Origin: Paenibacillus bovis
Lineage (GTDB): Bacteria > Bacillota > Bacilli > Bacillales > Bacillaceae_C
NCBI GenBank assembly: GCA_007679095.1
Contig: VEFU01000033.1
Span: 1-49,768, forward strand
DNA length: 49,768 nucleotides
Direction: 5' to 3'
Below are positions 9,593-17,026 of the stretch, piece by piece. The notes beneath the pieces are model-generated. The model saw only the letters and a program-made list of their open reading frames with translations. It had not been told where the DNA came from and made no database searches. A program made the translations under genes and the position numbers. Position 1 is the stretch's first letter, and each line of letters begins with the position of its first letter.

Positions 9593-10507
9593 TTAATCTA
9601 CCTTATCTTCTGGTCTAATTTTATCAATTGGAACGAATACGTTTAAATGGCGGTATAGATTTGAAAATTCTGCTGGTAAAAGGCCACCATATTCACCATC
9701 GATGTTTAATTGCATTTTCTGAGGTGACTTTACTTTAATATGATTTGCTTTCGTATAAATTAGATTTGGATCATTTATATGTTCTCCTCTAAGTGCAAGC
9801 GAAGCAACTCGTATAAACTCTGCTAGATTTGTCTTTTTTAAGATCATTAATGTAAAAAGTCCATCATTAATCGAGGAGTCTGGTGCTAATTTTTCAAATC
9901 CACCTATGGAATTTGTTAAGCCAATTAAGAACAACATAATTTCGCCTTCAAACAATTTACCATCATATTCAATACTTACTTCTGCTGGGTGAATGGAAGG
10001 CAACATTTCAATCCCTTTTAAATAATAAGCTAGTTGACCAAGTACAGTTTTAAGCTTGCTTGGTACCTCGTATGTAAGCTCTGTTAGGCGTCCGCCACCA
10101 GCAATATTAATAAAATAACTATCATTCATTCGACCAATATCAACAGGGATTGTATCATTTTTTAAGATTACATCTACTGCTGAATCGATGTCCCGTGGTA
10201 TTTGTAAGGCCCGCGCAAAGTCATTAGTAGTTCCTGTTGGTATAATCCCTAATCTCGGACGGTATTCCTGTTCCGCCAAACCATTTACAACTTCATTAAT
10301 TGTTCCATCCCCACCTGCTGCGACGACGACATCATACTTGCGCTCAACAGCAATTTTAGCAGCCTCAATGGCATCACCTTCTGCAGTCGTGGCATGGCAA
10401 GAAGTTTCATATCCTGCAGATTCAAATTTGCGTAGAACATCCGCCAGGTTTCGTTTAAAAATTTCTCGTCCTGAAGTTGGATTATATATAATACGAGCTC
10501 TTTTCAT
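9593..10507 (-). CDS. dgkB: Diacylglycerol kinase DgkB
   Basis: Phosphorylates diacylglycerol to phosphatidic acid, recycling lipid released by lipoteichoic acid synthesis; cytosolic, membrane-associated. The 304-residue protein (B. subtilis DgkB 303) begins MKRARIIYNPTSGREIF. It has the kinase glycine loop AAGGDGTINEVVNGL, then GIIPTGTTNDFARAL, and the later FEKLAPDSSINDGLF segment. The ATG at 10507 is chosen to match the family start and spacing from AGGAT; two ATGs lie 6 and 9 bases upstream. In B. subtilis it follows gatB; here about 11 kb of other genes separate them. Confidence 0.92.
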   Translation of the reverse strand: MKRARIIYNPTSGREIFKRNLADVLRKFESAGYETSCHATTAEGDAIEAAKIAVERKYDVVVAAGGDGTINEVVNGLAEQEYRPRLGIIPTGTTNDFARALQIPRDIDSAVDVILKNDTIPVDIGRMNDSYFINIAGGGRLTELTYEVPSKLKTVLGQLAYYLKGIEMLPSIHPAEVSIEYDGKLFEGEIMLFLIGLTNSIGGFEKLAPDSSINDGLFTLMILKKTNLAEFIRVASLALRGEHINDPNLIYTKANHIKVKSPQKMQLNIDGEYGGLLPAEFSNLYRHLNVFVPIDKIRPEDKVD

Positions 10508-10610
10508 CTTCATCATCCTATCAATATTATAGAAAAATATTTAGATGGATTTCTCCCATATTAAACTATAATACCTCTTTTTTCTGATAAAATCCATTTA
10601 CACACAAGTT

Positions 10611-10640
10611 AGACGGTGCTATTACACTTAAGCACCGTCT
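10611..10640. terminator. Hairpin at the end of the ECF sigma operon
   Basis: AGACGGTGCT and AGCACCGTCT form a perfect 10-bp stem with a 10-base loop, 17 bases past the last gene of the sigma operon. There is no good T run on the minus-strand side, so termination is likely but not certain. Confidence 0.5.
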
Positions 10641-10656
10641 TTCTAATACACATATT

Positions 10657-11550
10657 TTACTTTTCGATTTGTACTTTATAGGAGTCATGGACTTGGATAA
10701 TTTGCTCACCATTTCCAATTTTGTAGCTGCCAGAAACGTAATCCGCATATTCATCATCATTTTTCTTAATGTTCCAAGAATCCTCATCTAAATATTGTAT
10801 ATCTGTTGCTTGTATCGATATATTTGCGTCTTCTTTTACATTGAACGTAATAGTCCCAGCCTTCGAAATCGACCAATCCGCTTGTAATTTTCGTGTTTCT
10901 ACTTGTAAATCATTGCCCCGAGCTTTCACTTCAACTTGTTTTGTATCTGGGATTAGCAATGTAGCTTCCATCCAGCCATGGTTACTAAAAATTTTACTTG
11001 TTGGTAACCTTTTTATTTTAATATATAACGTATCTGCTTGTTTTTCGATTAAAGCATAATCTGAAATTTCCTTAACAGACGATTGTTTTAAACCATTAGC
11101 AGTATATGTTCCAAACAGAACCGCCTTATTTGCTGGAGTAGCTTCTATATTTAATTCATATGGACCAGTCTCTACTACTACCCTTTTAATATCATCTGAT
11201 AAGGTTTCCTCATATTTCGGTAAATTTTCTGTCAGCTCTTCAGCACTGACAACATCATGAGCAACATCCAATAAACCTACTGTATTTAACATTGCCATTC
11301 CTAATCCAAATGTACCTATCACACTAATAAAGATGATGCTGATAAAATCATATTTCACATATTGCTTATCGTTCTTCCCTATTGCCAAAAAGACTAAGAT
11401 TTCCACTCCTAGAATGATGAAGAGAATCGGCCACCACGATACCATTGCGATGGCAGGATCCCAATCAAATACTTGAGATAGTAATAGGAATATTCCTAAG
11501 AAGACAAGTGCTGCTCCCATTGAAAATGAGCCTACTCTCCAAGTTCTCAA
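10657..11550 (-). CDS. Membrane protein with extracellular beta-rich domain, LiaF/DUF4097-like
   Basis: A 297-residue protein of unknown function. Three hydrophobic segments (about residues 10-27, 38-57 and 70-92) resemble the LiaI/LiaF-type membrane module. A Ser/Thr-rich, strand-rich C-terminal domain follows (ETGPYELNIEATPANKAV onward), as in DUF4097/toast-rack proteins. The start is TTG within a TTGA overlap with the preceding gene, behind GAGGGGG. Last gene of the ECF sigma operon, so it may take part in sensing or answering envelope stress. Family assignment is by pattern only. Confidence 0.6.
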   Translation of the reverse strand: MRTWRVGSFSMGAALVFLGIFLLLSQVFDWDPAIAMVSWWPILFIILGVEILVFLAIGKNDKQYVKYDFISIIFISVIGTFGLGMAMLNTVGLLDVAHDVVSAEELTENLPKYEETLSDDIKRVVVETGPYELNIEATPANKAVLFGTYTANGLKQSSVKEISDYALIEKQADTLYIKIKRLPTSKIFSNHGWMEATLLIPDTKQVEVKARGNDLQVETRKLQADWSISKAGTITFNVKEDANISIQATDIQYLDEDSWNIKKNDDEYADYVSGSYKIGNGEQIIQVHDSYKVQIEK

Positions 11551-12632
11551 TCTAATTCCCCCTCTTCTTCCTTCTGTTTCACTTTACTTCCAGTTAATAA
11601 CTTAATTCCTCCAGCTATTAAAAGTAAGCATAGTACAGCTGTCTGGAAGTACTGGTAGAACCAATAATGAAGGTCAATATGGAACATCTCACGAATATAC
11701 GGAGCTACAATTGGCATGACAATATATGCCCAAATATAGTACAACCCAAATGCGATGAGCCCAATCCCTATCCACTTTTGATGATTGAAAAATGTAGTAA
11801 TAATTGGCTCATCCTCTACTTCACCAACAGCTGATTTAGAAGCTTTTTGCAAACCATCGAAAAAGCTATAAAACCATATAATTGGTACGATGAATAGGAA
11901 TAGACCTAAGCGTAAAACATCTAGGATATAAATGGAAAATAGGAAAGCTACCATTAACTGTATTCCACGCTTCTGTAGCCCTAAATATAAATGCCCCGCT
12001 CCTGGCACAATCGATAACAACGTTGCGATTGCTTTGCTCTTTCTTCCTTCTAAGTCTCTGCTTTCAAAGTCTTCAAAGACTGATTTATCTTCTAAGCTTT
12101 CTCCCTTTTGCTTTTTATCAAGTTGACGTAAAACATCGAAGAACCCATATATCCATACAATTGGTAACGATGCGAGGAATACTAAGATTTCTTCTCTACC
12201 TGTCATCATAGCAACAAATAGAATCATAATTCCAAGCCCCATAAATACTGCTAATAATGTAATCCCTCGATAAACTAACCCTAATTGAAAATGTCCTAAA
12301 CCAGGAACAAAGGATAATACGATTGTAAAGAATCGTTCTGTTTCCGGATTCCTCTCAATAACTGCTTCGTCACTCGTATCTGCTGATCTATTATATAGTT
12401 TTGAAGCTGTAATAACTGTATCTATAAAATTGACGATATACATGAGAATTCCACCAATTGCTAGAAGGGCAAATTCACCATATGCTGTTATAACTGCGAC
12501 GCCGATTGCAAATATCGGGATCCCAAACACTGTAACTGTATAAAATAAACCGCGCATTACTTTCCCTAGGTACATTAATCCACCACCAGGGAAAAATGCG
12601 AGTAAAAATGCGAGTATAGGATTTTTATTCAT
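11547..12632 (-). CDS. Multi-pass membrane protein with three internal repeats
   Basis: A 361-residue polytopic membrane protein of unknown function. One motif recurs three times about 100 residues apart: FPGGGLMYLGKVMRG (14-28), VPGLGHFQLGLVYRG (109-123) and VPGAGHLYLGLQKRG (209-223). Each is followed by two or three hydrophobic segments, and repeats two and three close with WIYGFFDVL and WFYSFFDGL. The motif resembles that of small TM2-type membrane domains. A fourth part (about residues 285-350) adds two more hydrophobic segments. It overlaps both neighbours by four bases in the sigma operon. A role with the anti-sigma factor is inference. Confidence 0.6.
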   Translation of the reverse strand: MNKNPILAFLLAFFPGGGLMYLGKVMRGLFYTVTVFGIPIFAIGVAVITAYGEFALLAIGGILMYIVNFIDTVITASKLYNRSADTSDEAVIERNPETERFFTIVLSFVPGLGHFQLGLVYRGITLLAVFMGLGIMILFVAMMTGREEILVFLASLPIVWIYGFFDVLRQLDKKQKGESLEDKSVFEDFESRDLEGRKSKAIATLLSIVPGAGHLYLGLQKRGIQLMVAFLFSIYILDVLRLGLFLFIVPIIWFYSFFDGLQKASKSAVGEVEDEPIITTFFNHQKWIGIGLIAFGLYYIWAYIVMPIVAPYIREMFHIDLHYWFYQYFQTAVLCLLLIAGGIKLLTGSKVKQKEEEGELD

Positions 12633-13132
12633 TTTTTATCTCCCTCCTTCAAATTATCTTCCAGCTGTTCTGTTATCGATGATGCATTATTTAAGAAACT
12701 ATAAATGAATGATTCTCTCGGTTTCCCATCACTATCTTCAAACTCTCCTACTAAATTCATCAGCTGGGAGAATACTCCTGTCGACATGAGAATTAACGTC
12801 ATTGCCGCAGCTAATGTATAGTGAATCATCATTTCCTTGCGTTTGTTTTTATGTTTTTTGCTAGGTGTTACACGTTTATTTTCAATCTCTAAAGAAGCAA
12901 TTTCTTTCTCCTGATGAGATTCAGGTTTATTCAACTTCAACATTATTTCATCTGTAAAGGTAGACGTTTCGGATACATTTGGCATCTGGAATTCATTTGC
13001 TTCAACTGCCTGTAGATAAAGCTCCAAGCAGTGATCACAGCTATAGAGATGGTTTTCATACTCTTCACGTAAGACTTCCTCTAATTCATCATTTACATAT
13101 TGCAACCAGTTTTCATATGTTTTATGGTTCAT
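12629..13132 (-). CDS. Anti-sigma factor with zinc-binding HxxxCxxC motif
   Basis: A 167-residue membrane-bound anti-sigma factor that should hold the cognate ECF sigma factor inactive. The N-terminal cytoplasmic domain carries H28, C32 and C35 (HLYSCDHC), the zinc anti-sigma signature. A basic stretch (SKKHKNKRKE) is followed by one membrane segment at about residues 103-122, leaving a short extracellular C-terminus of about 45 residues. Its ATGA start overlaps the end of the sigma gene by four bases, which keeps the two proteins in balance. Confidence 0.82.
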   Translation of the reverse strand: MNHKTYENWLQYVNDELEEVLREEYENHLYSCDHCLELYLQAVEANEFQMPNVSETSTFTDEIMLKLNKPESHQEKEIASLEIENKRVTPSKKHKNKRKEMMIHYTLAAAMTLILMSTGVFSQLMNLVGEFEDSDGKPRESFIYSFLNNASSITEQLEDNLKEGDKK

Positions 13133-13671
13133 GAAAAGTCATCCTCCTTCCAGTGCTTCTTCATCCATTGTCTTGCCCGATACAGTTTTACTTCAATTGT
13201 TTTCACTTTCACTTGCTGTTTTAAAGCAATTTCTTGATATGTTTTATCTCGGATATAAAAATCTTCTACTACCTCACGATAATTATCTGGTAACTCTTGC
13301 ATCCGTTGTTGGAGCATTCGCTTTTTCTCTTTCTTTAAAACAAGTAGTTCCACACTTTCAGCAGGCGGTGAATGTCCAATCTCATCGTACTCAACTTGTT
13401 GTTCTTCTCCTCTTCTAACCATTCTTCGTTTTATATCAATCGCATGATTTACAGCAATCCTTGTAATCCATGTTTTAAAACCTTGCTTCTCATACTGGGG
13501 GAGAGAAGTATAGATTTTCAGGAATACTTCCTGGGCTGCATCTTCTGCATCTTTTTCATTACGCAGTACACCGTATACAGTATGAAAAACATGTTTCCGA
13601 TACTTTTCAACAAGAATTCGAAATGCATGATCATTACCTTGTTTTATTTTTTCGATGAGCGCCTCATCCAA
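13129..13671 (-). CDS. ECF RNA polymerase sigma factor, SigX-like
   Basis: A 180-residue extracytoplasmic-function sigma factor. Region 2 is HAFRILVEKYRKHVFHTVYG and AEDAAQEVFLKIYTSLPQYE; region 4 is ELPDNYREVVEDFYIRDKTY plus YQEIALKQQVKVKTIEVKLY. The likely start is TTG at 13671, 9 bases after AAAGGGGGG; an in-frame ATG at 13704 lacks a ribosome binding site. A TGTAGG-N18-CGTCTA element upstream resembles the B. subtilis SigX promoter (remembered consensus TGTAAC-N17-CGWC), which suggests autoregulation. First gene of a four-gene overlapping operon. Orthology to SigX is not proven, so no symbol is given. Confidence 0.85.
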   Translation of the reverse strand: MDEALIEKIKQGNDHAFRILVEKYRKHVFHTVYGVLRNEKDAEDAAQEVFLKIYTSLPQYEKQGFKTWITRIAVNHAIDIKRRMVRRGEEQQVEYDEIGHSPPAESVELLVLKKEKKRMLQQRMQELPDNYREVVEDFYIRDKTYQEIALKQQVKVKTIEVKLYRARQWMKKHWKEDDFS

Positions 13672-13705
13672 GTCTTCTCTCCCCCCTTTCAGCCTTACAC
13701 CCATA

Positions 13706-13735
13706 TAGACGATATTTTTTTCATTCTACCCTACA
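13706..13735 (-). promoter_or_regulatory. Predicted ECF-type promoter of the sigma operon
   Basis: Minus strand: -35 TGTAGG (13730-13735), 18-base spacer, -10 CGTCTA (13706-13711). Transcription would begin near 13700, about 30 bases before the TTG start. The same two boxes precede the carboxypeptidase and the ABC exporter. Confidence 0.55.
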
Positions 13736-13747
13736 GGTAATTTCAAT

Positions 13748-14641
13748 TTATTTTATTGCTGCTTTTGTTACAGTTTTTTCGGAGAATCCATAGTCCAGCA
13801 GTTTGATCGAATCTCTCCATCGCGAATCTTGACCTGAATTTAATATAACAGCTATTAATTTTTTCTCATCACGCTCAGCAGACGACACGAGACAATACCC
13901 AGCTTGGTCAGTGAATCCAGTCTTCAATCCAGTAGCTGGTTCATAGAAAAATTCACTATCTGGATTCAATAGTAAATTTCGATTTGTATATGTGTGAGTT
14001 TCTGTAGAAAAGACTAATTCTCCTACCATTGCATCTATTAATTCATTTTGTTTCGCAACTCTGGCAATCTTCGCAATATCTAATGCAGTAGAATAATGCT
14101 TTTCATCATGAAGTCCATGTGGATTAATAAAATTCGATTGTGTAGCACCAATTTCCACCGCTTTTTCATTCATCAACTCTGCAAAATAGGAGATCGCTTC
14201 TTCAACAGGAAGCTCCTGCTCTTTCTCCTTGTTCGCAATATAAACTGCTAAGGACCTGGCAGCATCATTTCCAGATTGCAGTAACATCGCTGCTAACAAT
14301 TCTTCTACTGTCTGAACTTGACCTTCAAATAAACCTGCACGAGCTTCCCCTTCTGTTTTAACTAAAACTTCATTTCCAACTCGAACTTGCTCAGTTGGCT
14401 CACTATTATCAAGGACAACAAGTGCGGTTAATAGCTTTGTTGTACTTGCAGGATACAATTTATCTTGTTTATTTTTAGAATAAATGATCTCACCAGTTTG
14501 CTCATCCATTAATACTGCCGCTTCCCCAGCAACAATTATAGGTGATTTAGTAATAAATTGATTAATAGTATCTTTGTTGAGGTAATAGCCAATAGCAACA
14601 ATTACTATTATCACAAATATGAGTTTTCGTCTCCCTTTCAT
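13748..14641 (-). CDS. D-alanyl-D-alanine carboxypeptidase (low-molecular-weight PBP)
   Basis: Removes the terminal D-Ala from peptidoglycan stem peptides outside the cell. The 297-residue serine peptidase (S11 family) has the three penicillin-binding motifs: STTK (Ser66), SGN (Ser123) and KTG (Lys239). One hydrophobic segment at residues 5-24 acts as membrane anchor or signal. The protein ends soon after the catalytic domain, without the C-terminal amphipathic domain of DacA. The ATG at 14641 follows AAGGGAGTG at good spacing; an upstream ATG at 14668 lacks one. An ECF-type promoter lies upstream, and only 76 bp without a clear terminator separate it from the sigma gene. Confidence 0.88.
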   Translation of the reverse strand: MKGRRKLIFVIIVIVAIGYYLNKDTINQFITKSPIIVAGEAAVLMDEQTGEIIYSKNKQDKLYPASTTKLLTALVVLDNSEPTEQVRVGNEVLVKTEGEARAGLFEGQVQTVEELLAAMLLQSGNDAARSLAVYIANKEKEQELPVEEAISYFAELMNEKAVEIGATQSNFINPHGLHDEKHYSTALDIAKIARVAKQNELIDAMVGELVFSTETHTYTNRNLLLNPDSEFFYEPATGLKTGFTDQAGYCLVSSAERDEKKLIAVILNSGQDSRWRDSIKLLDYGFSEKTVTKAAIK

Positions 14642-14685
14642 TGTAAAGCACTCCCTTGCTTTGTACATCTCATCTTCTATATTGA

Positions 14686-14714
14686 TAGACGTATAGTAAC
14701 ATGCAAACCCTACA
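14686..14714 (-). promoter_or_regulatory. Predicted ECF-type promoter of the carboxypeptidase
   Basis: Minus strand: -35 TGTAGG (14709-14714), 17-base spacer, -10 CGTCTA (14686-14691), about 45 bases upstream of the ATG. Both boxes are identical to those of the sigma operon. Confidence 0.55.
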
Positions 14715-14799
14715 CTTTTATTTTAAAAAAGTTTCCAGAGGAGCAAATATTTAATGGAAGAGGGAGAGTTGGAGGGTTGGTAATGAGAATATTTATTGT

Positions 14800-14826
14800 G
14801 GGTTTATGGGATGAGATGGGAGGGGG
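14800..14826 (+). other. Quadruplex-type G-run motif
   Basis: Four G runs with short loops: GGG, TTTAT, GGG, ATGAGAT, GGG, A, GGGGG. This fits the usual G3+N1-7 quadruplex pattern and stands out in an AT-rich genome. It lies between array A and the carboxypeptidase promoter, within a purine-rich stretch (about 14740-14865) that holds no gene. Confidence 0.5.
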
Positions 14827-14839
14827 TTTGATAGGTGGT

Positions 14840-15332
14840 GTTCTTTATGGGGAATGTGGAGGAGTTTGCGTGACTGCCTGAACCTCTTTCTAGCTTAGGT
14901 GGGCATGATGAAATGGCTTGCGTGACTACCTTCTCCTTTTTCCAGCTTAGTTGGTCACGTTGAATGCTCTAACGTGACCAACTAATCCTTTTTCCAGCCT
15001 AGGTGGGCACGATGAACGCTCTTGCGTGACCACCTAATCCTTTTTCTTGCTTAGCTGGGTACGATGAACGATCCTGCGTGACCACCTTCTCCTTTTTCAT
15101 GCCTAGGTGGGAACGATAAACACTCTTACGTGACCGCCTACTCTCTTTTCGAGCTGAGGTGGGAACGTTGAACGCTACATCGTGACCGCCTGCAACTTTT
15201 ACAAGCCTAAGTGGGCATGATGAACGATCCTGCGTGACCGCCCTATCCTTTTTCCAGCTCAGGTGGACACGATGAACTCCCCAACGCGACCGCCTTATCC
15301 TTTTTCCAGCCTAGGTGGTCACGCGGAGCAGG
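14840..15332. repeat. 52-bp tandem hairpin array A
   Basis: Eight units of exactly 52 bp start at 14892, 14944, 14996, 15048, 15100, 15152, 15204 and 15256. A partial unit follows at 15308-15332, and a degraded one at 14840-14891 is in register in its right half. A typical unit is AGCCT + arm AGGTGGGCACG + loop ATGAACGCTCTTG + arm CGTGACCACCT + linker AATCCTTTTTCC. The arms form an 11-13-bp inverted repeat. In unit 2 the arms read AGTTGGTCACGTT and AACGTGACCAACT: both sides changed together and pairing is perfect. A 52-bp period cannot stay in one reading frame. I do not recognise it as a named element. Confidence 0.9.
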
Positions 15333-15383
15333 AAAGAACGATTACACAGCAAATCCAAAGGTTAATCCCATAACTCTTAACAC

Positions 15384-15414
15384 AAAAAAACCCACCATCA
15401 TTGGACGGAGGGCT
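15384..15414 (-). terminator. Terminator of the endonuclease-fold gene
   Basis: On the minus strand GCCCTCC pairs imperfectly with GGTGGGT, followed by seven Ts. It lies 13 bases past the stop codon. The stem has a mismatch and a wobble, but the T run is strong. Confidence 0.6.
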
Positions 15415-15426
15415 TGCGTACTTTAA

Positions 15427-16206
15427 TTAACGAATTTCGACATCCACAACAATTGGAAAATGGTCACTTGGGAAACGGCCATCTACTATGTCGTTGACGA
15501 TTTTGATCGTACCTGGTTGTACATTACCACGATATAAAATCCAATCAATTCTTGTGTCTCCACCTGTTGGATCTTTGAAATCGTTGAAACTTCCGAGTTC
15601 TGGGTTAATATGTTCTGTTGCAGTATCCCATGTATCAATAAAGTTCCCTTTGTTTAAGAAAACTTGATGTGTATCACTTTTTGCACCTGTGTTAAAGTCT
15701 GCAGTTAGGATAAGTGGGATGCTTTCATCTAATTCTTCACATTTTTTAACGATTAGTTCTGCACCTTGGACACGTGCTGCTTCTGAAATATGGTCTAAGT
15801 GCGTATTTAGGTGATAAAATTGCTTTCCTGTTTCACGATCTAAGAAACGAATCCATGTCACCATTCGTGTACATGCATTATCCCATGTAATAGAACCCAT
15901 CGTTTCTGGAGTATCTGATAACCAATAATGATCGTACTCTATTACTTTAAAGCGATCTTTTTTGTAGAAAATGGCCATATATTCTTCTTTACTACCGCCT
16001 CTTCTCCCTAACCCAATCCAGCGATAGTCAGGTAATAACTCCTCTAGATCTTGTACTTGTTGAAAAACAGGCTCTTGCGTACCGATAATATCAGGTGATT
16101 CACGATGAATGATATCCACAATTAACGATTTTCGTTCATCCCAAGAATTTGGTGACGGGTCGACATTAAGACGAAGATTATAAGTCATAATTCGTAGTTT
16201 ATCCAT
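15427..16206 (-). CDS. Endonuclease/exonuclease/phosphatase-family protein
   Basis: A 259-residue metal-dependent phosphodiesterase of the DNase I-like fold. Motifs appear in family order: MTYNLRLN (Asn of the metal site), IIGTQEP (Glu), HLNTHLDH, LTADFNT and a C-terminal SDHFPIVVDV (Asp-His pair). There is no signal peptide, so a cytosolic enzyme is likely. The substrate may be a nucleic acid, a phospholipid or a sugar phosphate and cannot be told. The ATG at 16206 follows AAAGGGGAGAGG; longer in-frame versions start inside that site. Monocistronic, divergent from the ABC exporter. Confidence 0.82.
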   Translation of the reverse strand: MDKLRIMTYNLRLNVDPSPNSWDERKSLIVDIIHRESPDIIGTQEPVFQQVQDLEELLPDYRWIGLGRRGGSKEEYMAIFYKKDRFKVIEYDHYWLSDTPETMGSITWDNACTRMVTWIRFLDRETGKQFYHLNTHLDHISEAARVQGAELIVKKCEELDESIPLILTADFNTGAKSDTHQVFLNKGNFIDTWDTATEHINPELGSFNDFKDPTGGDTRIDWILYRGNVQPGTIKIVNDIVDGRFPSDHFPIVVDVEIR

Positions 16207-16278
16207 GGAGTCCTCTCCCCTTTCAAATTCATATTCTACCATAATTAAAAAAGAAATTTATGAAAAGTTTATTTTGAC

Positions 16279-16307
16279 TGTAGTAATTATTCAAAAGATA
16301 TCGTCTA
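16279..16307 (+). promoter_or_regulatory. Predicted ECF-type promoter of the ABC exporter
   Basis: -35 TGTAGT (16279-16284), 17-base spacer, -10 CGTCTA (16302-16307). Transcription would start near 16313, about 27 bases before the TTG start. It matches the boxes before the sigma operon and the carboxypeptidase except for the last -35 base. Confidence 0.55.
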
Positions 16308-16339
16308 ATAGAGTAGATACTATAAAAGGTGGGAGAAAA

Positions 16340-17026
16340 TTGATAGAAGTAAAAAATGTAAGTCATGCCTTTGAAATAGGAAAAAAGGGAAATAAAACAA
16401 TTATTCCTGTTATTGATGATGTTACATTTTCCGTAAACAAAGGAGAAATTGTAACTATCGTCGGCCGGAGTGGTTCCGGAAAATCCACATTACTCAATAT
16501 TATTAGTGGTTTTATTAAAGCGAATGAAGGAGAAATTTGGATTGATGGAATAAAGGTGAGTGATTTTAACGAGGCAAAATTTGCTGACTTCCGTCTCGAA
16601 CATCTTGGCTTTATTTTTCAAAGCTTTCAACTCATTCCAAGTATGACCGCATACCAGAATGTAGAACTCCCTCTTGTCTTAAAGGGAATTAATGAAAAAG
16701 AAAGAAAAGAGCGTACAGAAAACACCTTAAAAAAGGTAGGTTTATATGAATATAGAGAGCATTATCCTAGTGAACTTTCAGGTGGGCAGCAACAACGTGT
16801 AAGTATTGCGAGAGCACTTATCGTTAATCCACCACTTATATTGGCAGACGAGCCGACTGGAAGTTTGGATAGTGAAACGGAAACGAATTTATTGCAATTT
16901 ATAAAAGAATTGAACAAAGAATTAGGTATTACCTTCCTTATCATTACCCATGATGAAACAGTTGCTAAGTTTGGAGACCGGACAATAGAAATTGCAGATG
17001 GCAAAGTATTGGAGGGTTCACGATGA
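16340..17026 (+). CDS. ABC exporter ATP-binding protein, MacB/LolD type
   Basis: A 228-residue ATPase of the MacB/LolD/FtsE class, which powers extrusion or envelope work by FtsX-like permeases. It has Walker A GRSGSGKST, the class Q-loop FIFQSFQLIPSMTAYQNVEL, signature LSGGQQQRVSIARAL and Walker B LILADEPTGSLDSET. The TTG start at 16340 is chosen because AAAGGTGGGAG ends 5 bases before it; the frame stays open far upstream without another site. It overlaps the permease gene by four bases (ATGA). The substrate is unknown; bacitracin-type peptides are handled by some relatives. Confidence 0.88.
   Translation: MIEVKNVSHAFEIGKKGNKTIIPVIDDVTFSVNKGEIVTIVGRSGSGKSTLLNIISGFIKANEGEIWIDGIKVSDFNEAKFADFRLEHLGFIFQSFQLIPSMTAYQNVELPLVLKGINEKERKERTENTLKKVGLYEYREHYPSELSGGQQQRVSIARALIVNPPLILADEPTGSLDSETETNLLQFIKELNKELGITFLIITHDETVAKFGDRTIEIADGKVLEGSR

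Noticed and set aside
14558-14881. Plus-strand open reading frame over the carboxypeptidase start and the G-rich spacer
   Set aside because: It overlaps the well-supported carboxypeptidase gene in antisense and ends in low-complexity Gly-rich sequence produced by G runs.
14840-15332. CRISPR array
   Set aside because: The repeats are as diverged as the parts between them, there are no unique 30-40-bp spacers, the unit holds a terminator-like hairpin, and no cas gene is in the window.
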